A stretch of DNA of 64,000 nucleotides, taken from Halichoerus grypus. Taxonomy: Eukaryota; Chordata; Mammalia; Carnivora; Phocidae. The position numbers were made by a program, and so were the translations under genes. Under the pieces are notes generated by a model. It was not told where the DNA came from. It saw only the letters and a program-made list of their open reading frames with translations, and did not search any database. The stretch lies in assembly GCF_964656455.1 (NCBI RefSeq), contig NC_135717.1, positions 12,615,033 through 12,679,032 on the forward strand, in the 5' to 3' direction. Positions 58,601 through 64,000 of the stretch are shown here, one piece after another (the first letter of the stretch is position 1; every line of letters starts with the position of its first letter).

Positions 58601-59420
58601 ATACTTGTTTGATTTGAAAGTTAAAAGCCTGTCTCTGCCTGTTTTCCTCCCCCCCTTCCTCTAGCCCTTCCTAGGCGCTGTAACGTGAAGAGTAAAACAA
58701 GTCGTACGGTACCAGAAGACAGTGCTGCAGTTTTGCCCTGCTCTGGACCTCGTTTCTTGTGGATCTGCATTTTATTAGGATTCATTAAGTAGTATGGAAA
58801 AGACTCATTGGTAGCCATGCATGACAGTCCCCCATGCTCAGAGCCTGCCAACAATTGAAAATTTGAGAGAAAGAAATAAAAGGGGGTGAGATTTATAGTT
58901 AGAGAGTTCCAGTTGCTTTTTTCCTCCTTGGAATGGTGCCCGTCTTATTAGGAGTTCTTTAGTGAAACAAAATGCAGTGGTAGCTTGGAGAAATTATGGA
59001 TACTTTCCAGCAGCTCCCCTCCCCCCACCAAAAAAAAAAAAAAAAAAAGCTTAGGAGTCTGTTAAGTTTTCTCCCTTGGTTGCAGTTAGGAAGCCAGTTG
59101 ACAGTATAATAGGCTTTTGGAAGTGGGTGCAATGGTTTGTGTGTTCTGTTTGATGTTGCAAATACCAGGCCCTCAGGGAGATCTGCAAAGAGGATGTTCT
59201 GTTCTTAAAGAAAGGAAAAGATTAACCTGAAACGTGAACTGAAAAACTCCTGAATTCTGAAGGACTTGGGTGCTACCAAGGAATGATCTCATTTACTTCT
59301 GTGGAAACATTTGGCAAGCTGCCCGTTGCAGACAAGCAGAGGGCTGGGCAAATATTTTTTAATGATTTTGATAATGAAAGGCGATCACCAGTAAACATGA
59401 CAGGATTAGATCACAGATTA
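55611..59420. other. Unique non-coding sequence without SINEs
   Basis: About 3.8 kb with no recognised repeat. 57.12-57.48 kb is evenly composed and dense in homeobox-like words (GGCATTAATCC, CAATTACTTATGG), a candidate conserved block. Open frames at 57972-58268 and 58302-58664 on plus lack coding support. A poly(A) run lies at 59031-59048. Confidence 0.4.
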
Positions 59421-59423
59421 AGG

Positions 59424-59449
59424 GTGTGTGTGTGTGTGTGTGTGTGTGT
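59424..59449. repeat. (GT)n microsatellite
   Basis: Thirteen GT units. Confidence 0.97.
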
Positions 59450-59724
59450 AGGTATTTATGTGGTTAAGGCTTTCTCTGTAGACATGTGCATACTCATACA
59501 CATACACAAGTCTCGTAAACCATGAGACACTTCTTAGAGCCTCCCTAATAATGCTTTTCTTCATATTCAGAGATAATGCTCCGTAATGCTCATTATGAAA
59601 GCATGTAATATTTTTTATTCTGAAGATATTTTTGGGAGTGGTAATGAATGAACATTAATCTATTTCTGTCATTCACGAATACGTGCATTCACTTAACACA
59701 TGAATATGTGTAATTCATTGAACA

Positions 59725-59860
59725 TTAATAAGTACCTACTGTAGGCCAGATACTGTGCTAGGCTCTAGGGATACAGTGGTGGGGGAAAAAAGGCATACAG
59801 TCTCTGTTCTGCTGTACTTTATAAGCTGCTGGAGAGACAGATTAAAATAAATAATCATGT
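59725..59860 (+). repeat. Old L2/MIR-class repeat
   Basis: Text 'agtacctactgtaggccaga', 'tactgtgctaggctctaggg' and 'atacagtggtgggggaaaaa' is a very common old mammalian unit. Class certain, family not. Confidence 0.7.
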
Positions 59861-60199
59861 AACTATATACCCACAATTTTTATATTGGCTTCGTATTCAA
59901 TAAAATTTTATTAAGTACCTCCATCTGCTCTAAATTCTGTGATAGGCTCTTAAAAAGCACCTTACCTAATTCCTGTTGGAAGTCAGTGGTTTGCAATTTA
60001 CAAGGAATAAAATGGCTCTGTTTGGTTGTGGAATTGAGCAAAGTCACCTGATCTACATAGCTCTAGATACTTAATTTAGCACATAGTTCTAAGGAGAATT
60101 AGGTAACATTCTAGCATGACATTCTGTTATACACATATATAAACCGTGATGTATTTACCAAAGGTATTGTTACATCATCCCGTTTGCTGTATCTCCACA

Positions 60200-60365
60200 G
60201 CACTGGGTTCAAGAGCTGCCCTGCTTCTCCCTAGCTATTGTGAACTGGGACAACTGGTCAACCTCTCTGAACAAAGTTTCACATCTGTAGAATGGGAATG
60301 GTTGTAGTATTTCATGGACTGTGAAGAATGAATGAAATCATGAAAGTGAAAATACTATAAAGGAC
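60200..60365 (-). repeat. MIR SINE, minus orientation
   Basis: Reverse MIR text: 'ctgggttcaagagctgccct', 'tagctattgtgaactgggac', 'catctgtagaatgggaatgg' and 'agtgaaaatactataaagga'. Confidence 0.8.
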
Positions 60366-62351
60366 TATACTCACGTGACTTTGTATTATTTTTACTGTTT
60401 ATTACTTCAGATTTTCTAGGGGGATAACGTTTATTGAAGTCTGCTATCTTCCATTCTCTTAAACCCAAGAAAAGCAGAAGGAAGAATAGTTCTGAGTTCA
60501 AGTAGAAACTGGAAATCATCCTGTCTTTCCTCTAGCAGAGTGTTCCAGAAGGATTAGAATATAACCTTGAAATTAGGGTAGAAATTAAGTTTTTTAAGGG
60601 CGGAATAGCTGGTGTCCACACGTACACACCATCCTTGGGATATGGTCTGTGGCAGGGTCAACACTAAGCTTTGCTGTCTTGTGTTTTTGTTCCCCCCAGA
60701 GAGGGATGGAATTGAAAAGAAACGTTATGAATGTGTTCTCAGTGACTGGGTTCTGACACCTTGGCCAAAAGGTTTATGCTCTGCAGCATTGAATAAAGTG
60801 CTGTAATTAAAATAAGAATCAGAAATATGAAGCCACACAAGAGCAGTCATTATTTAGACGCAGAACCTTCATGTGAGATTACACTGGCTGATACTAATCT
60901 GTGAAGTTGTATTTTCTGGGGGAAAAATCAATATGAATGAAACGAGGACTCTGTGTACATCCTGCGGGGTTTGTTGTATCTCCGTGAACTGTGATGTGAT
61001 CTCTTGGCCTTTTGAATCATTCTGTTTAAAGGCCTTACATAGATCATTCTGTCCTTGGTGGTGGGTGACTTTTCCCTAAGATTCTGTCCCTAGATAGACT
61101 AAATTGGAAAAGCACATGCCTTTTGCTCTTTACTTGGCGTGTTTGTGTGTGTATGCATGCATATCACAAAGCAGACTGGGCACTTGGCACCTTCACTAAA
61201 TCCACCTTGTCAGGGATGGAATTTGAGAGTGTACTTCATTCTCCTTACTCGGTCATTGATTTCTAGTGCTGAATACATCCCTGCAATTAATGTGTTAGAT
61301 CTTACAATCAATTTGGATATTTACTTCTTTCTGTATTCTACACATTGCCAGCCGCATTCCTGGCCGATAACAGGCACTTGATAATGAGTGGAAAATTTGA
61401 ATGAGATTGGCCCTTGTTCCTTCTTACCTCCCCTTGTCTTCAATTCAGGTCTGAATGGCTTGCTGGAAACCGGGAGCTAAATTTAATGTTAATCCAGGGT
61501 CATCCTCTCATCTACACATTTGAGGCTCAGCTTCTCTTACCATGTGTATTGTGTATAGTCATCAGGCTGCTCTCTTCTAAGATAAAATGCAGTGGTCTAG
61601 AAAGTACCACACTCCAATGGGCAGAACTATTATTGGTGAGTCAGTACAGAACAGATCAGGTTGCACCTACCTTAAAGTATCTGCTAATGGAAACTCTGGC
61701 TAAGGCAGCATCTTAAATAATATGTAGAATCAGCATGCTGTCTCCAAAACATGTTGCAGCATTTATTAGCAGGGCGTAAGCTAAGGTAAGCTCCCATTAA
61801 AAAAAAAAAAAAAATTGTAATGATTAGCAGGGGCCCAGTATAATTTAAGGTATTCTTTGGAGTTTATAAATATGGCCTCATAAAAGGCCTGAATATAAGG
61901 GAACTGTGACTTTAAGTCATTAGAAGCCCAGTGGTTTGATAAAATAACAGGAAACAGACAATTTATTATGAGCAGTCTCAGTAGCTCTGGATTATCTATA
62001 AAACTTTTACGGCCTTCCCCAAGTGGCAAGAAGCCATAAAACTTGCCTGAATGAGGGACTTGTTAATTTACTTGTTAAAGCAAATTAAAAATTTATAAGT
62101 GCTTTTAGGTAAATGAGATCTTCTCTCATTGCTGCCCTTGCGGGGCCCTGGAGTCCTAGGAGGGGAGAGTGGCTAAGCTCAGACACCACTGCAGAACAAT
62201 AAAAGCTATTAAATTGTTCCAGTTTATTACAACAGAGCCTTGCAGCTGTTGCCATGGCTAGCTGTGGGGTACCAGGGGTTGGCAGCCTGGAGTTTCACTA
62301 GGGTTTCTGTCTCACTCAAAGGAAAACAACAAGCGGAGGGATGATTTTTAC
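60366..62351. other. Unique non-coding sequence, candidate conserved block
   Basis: No repeat recognised. 61.82-62.25 kb is repeat-free with frequent TTTATA/ATTA words, CCATAAAA and an intact CCATGGCTAGCTGTGGGG stretch; it reads like conserved regulatory DNA, but that needs alignment. Confidence 0.35.
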
Positions 62352-62440
62352 CTTTGCGATTCTCCAGTAGTTGGTGTTATAGACCGTGTCTTTTATTTTT
62401 CCTCGACCTCGTGAACCCAGAGGTTTTAAACCACTGTTTC
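62352..62440 (-). CDS. Weak internal-exon candidate (minus)
   Basis: An 89-bp minus segment open in one frame, with text GNSGLKPLGSRGRGKIKDTV then YNTNYWRIAK. AG (62442-62441) precedes it and GTAAAA follows it. The pyrimidine tract before the acceptor is poor. I do not recognise the peptide and it may be chance. Confidence 0.12.
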
Positions 62441-62838
62441 CTATTCCAGAAGCGTTTCTCTTTTATTCCATAGGTTGCTGGTTCTCATACATTTGTACTC
62501 CTCATGCCTCATCATGCCTCTTAGACATTTAGTCCATGCACTAAAGGCCCAGGCCCCAGGGTGTTTCTGTAACCTCATCAGCATTTCTTTAAAAAACAGA
62601 ACAAAACAAAAAAACCCCTCTCTTTCCTTTGCTTTATCAAGCCTGGAAGTTAGGAGAAGGGACATGAGGTAAGAAAGGAAATGGGTACGTGTTCTTGTGT
62701 ATTGGACTCCAGAACTATAGAATCAGTATTTTTTTGTGGAATCCATAGTGCAAAGGTAAAGGCAGATTTTCTTGGACTCTGCTTTGGATGAAAAATCAAC
62801 TGAGGTTAAAACTCTTGGATCTAAACATACCCCTTCAC

Positions 62839-62998
62839 GTTTTTCTGTTTGCCACTTGTCGAATTTCTTCCAGATCTAACTGTGGAGTAACAGGTTTCTC
62901 AAGAGTGGTTTTTTTAGCTTGAGGCCCTGTAACTCGGGGGCTCCTTGTCTTTGTCTCTCTGGGACTTGCCTTCTCCTGAACACTCTTCTCCCTGCCTG
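62839..62998 (-). CDS. Candidate internal coding exon, unidentified protein
   Basis: Minus frame with a basic, proline/threonine-rich text (REKSVQEKASPRETKTRSPR, then KKTTLEKPVTPQLDLEEIRQ and VANRK). A pyrimidine-bearing CCCTTGCTCTCAG precedes it (AG at 63000-62999). The frame stops at a TGA at 62837-62835, but a GTGAAG at 62838-62833 could be a donor just before it, leaving two bases of a split codon; that phase would fit the acceptor at 16119. The donor lacks the usual AG before GT, and a second frame over 62914-63099 is also open and protein-like. Status uncertain. Confidence 0.25.
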
Positions 62999-62999
62999 C

Positions 63000-64000
63000 T
63001 GAGAGCAAGGGTTCTGGGGGATTCTTCCACACAGATCAGAAGTTTTGCTTCAGGAAGACCTTTTGCATTTGTAGGGCAGAAAAATATATTCTCTCTCAAT
63101 TACAGACCATATTTAATATTAAATTTAAAAAAAGGATGGATATTTCACAAGTATATTTAAATTTCAAAGATTTCTTTAGAAAAGTCAGGTTCTGTAAACA
63201 TTTTCTTCTGGTAATATTTCCAATCTCTGCAGTGAAAAGGTACATTTTATTAGCTTTGAGAACAGAAATGATAAAAAGACATAATTGGTACAAGTGTTTG
63301 TTCTGCAGAATTCACCCTTCCCTTACTTACATATCTCTGGCTTGGATTTATTTGTATCTCTGATTTGGATTCCATCTGAAACTATGTTTGAGAAGCAGAT
63401 TGGGGGTTAAATGAAAAGCAACAAAATGGCAAATAAATATATACTTTAAGCAGTATTATTCAGGGTTTTAGAAGGCATCGGCTTTCGACCAAGGAGGTTG
63501 CTTAAGGTTAAAATTTGCTTTAGTAGTGACTCTTCTCCTGGTCACTGTCTTGATTATTTTAGGAATATCATTGTACAGCACCACCGTATGCTTATTATAC
63601 CTCTTACTGAACTTTATGAGCCTTTTACTGTTTTGAATGTTAATGACTTTTGCATTGGGAGCCTCTCGTCTTCATTTAGAGTCTCAGCAAAAATGCTCAG
63701 TTATAACCATTTTTGAACAGATTATCTCTGCGCTTTAGGGTATTTTTGGATTTGGTTTTACTTCCTTATGGATGGAACTTTAAGAGTGCAGCTTAAATAG
63801 ATGTCTTCTCATTGTATTACCCCGTAGACCTGACCACAAAGTCTGTGATAGTAGAGAGCTATAATGGCTGAACAAAAATTCTTTTGTTCAAGAGGACCAA
63901 GCTGAATTGCATGCACAGAAAAAGTTGATAAATTTTAAAATTTTTGAATAGGAAATGATATTGGTCCAGAGATTAATTGCTGAGGAACTACTACAGTTTA
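63000..64000. other. Unique non-coding sequence
   Basis: Nothing recognised; AT-rich. Confidence 0.4.

Noticed and set aside
58302..58664. 120-codon plus frame, with a neighbouring 98-codon frame at 57972-58268
   Set aside because: No motif, no splice signals in phase, and composition is typical of chance frames in moderate-GC DNA.
61006..61030. Resemblance to U2 snRNA ('cttggccttttg')
   Set aside because: Only about 12 bases match and the rest of the RNA is absent.
1..64000. CRISPR array, phage, operon or other prokaryotic system
   Set aside because: The DNA is vertebrate throughout: Can-SINEs, MIR, L1 and hAT elements, intronless retrocopy and no long genes. Repeats are dispersed, not regularly spaced.

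Overview
This is 64 kb of a carnivoran mammal genome, probably an arctoid (bear, seal or weasel group). The main sign is about twenty copies of the carnivore tRNA-Lys-derived SINE (Can-SINE/SINEC), each with a GGGGCGCCTGGGTGGCTCAG-type head, a pyrimidine-rich middle and an AATAAA/poly(A) tail. A carnivore-type L1 3' end supports this. The family-level placement is inferred from SINE flavour only. No bacterial, phage or CRISPR-like content was seen.

The window looks like intronic or intergenic DNA. The only gene I can name is a processed pseudogene of ATP synthase subunit d (ATP5PD, formerly ATP5H) on the minus strand at 12.8-13.4 kb. It is full length but has a nonsense codon at position 22. 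On the minus strand, 15.79-16.12 kb looks like the last coding exon of an unidentified gene: an acceptor site, about 109 codons, a stop, and an AATAAA about 490 nt beyond. A second exon-like stretch at 62.84-63.00 kb on the same strand could join it in phase, and a weaker one lies at 62.35-62.44 kb. These are hypotheses; I could not identify the protein.

Layout. 0-12 kb: unique sequence with SINEs, MIRs and L1 3' ends. 12.8-14 kb: ATP5PD pseudogene and two nested SINEs. 15.3-16.1 kb: candidate terminal exon and 3' UTR. 17.7-37.2 kb: unique sequence with MIR, L1, SINE and older repeats, plus a 200-N assembly gap at 26.54 kb. 37.2-43.8 kb: few recognisable repeats, but two 'tail-only' retroinsertions. 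43.85-45.35 kb: an ancient CR1/L3 LINE fragment carrying a hAT transposon with its 8-bp target duplication, and a SINE with a 15-bp duplication. 47.8 kb: a 5' half of tRNA-Lys between short direct repeats. 50.1-55.6 kb: a long, decayed minus-strand L1 with four SINEs in or next to it. 55.3-64 kb: no SINE, with candidate conserved noncoding blocks and the exon-like stretches.

I found no convincing new biological system. The items most worth checking are the exon candidates, the tRNA-half insertion and the tail-only insertions.
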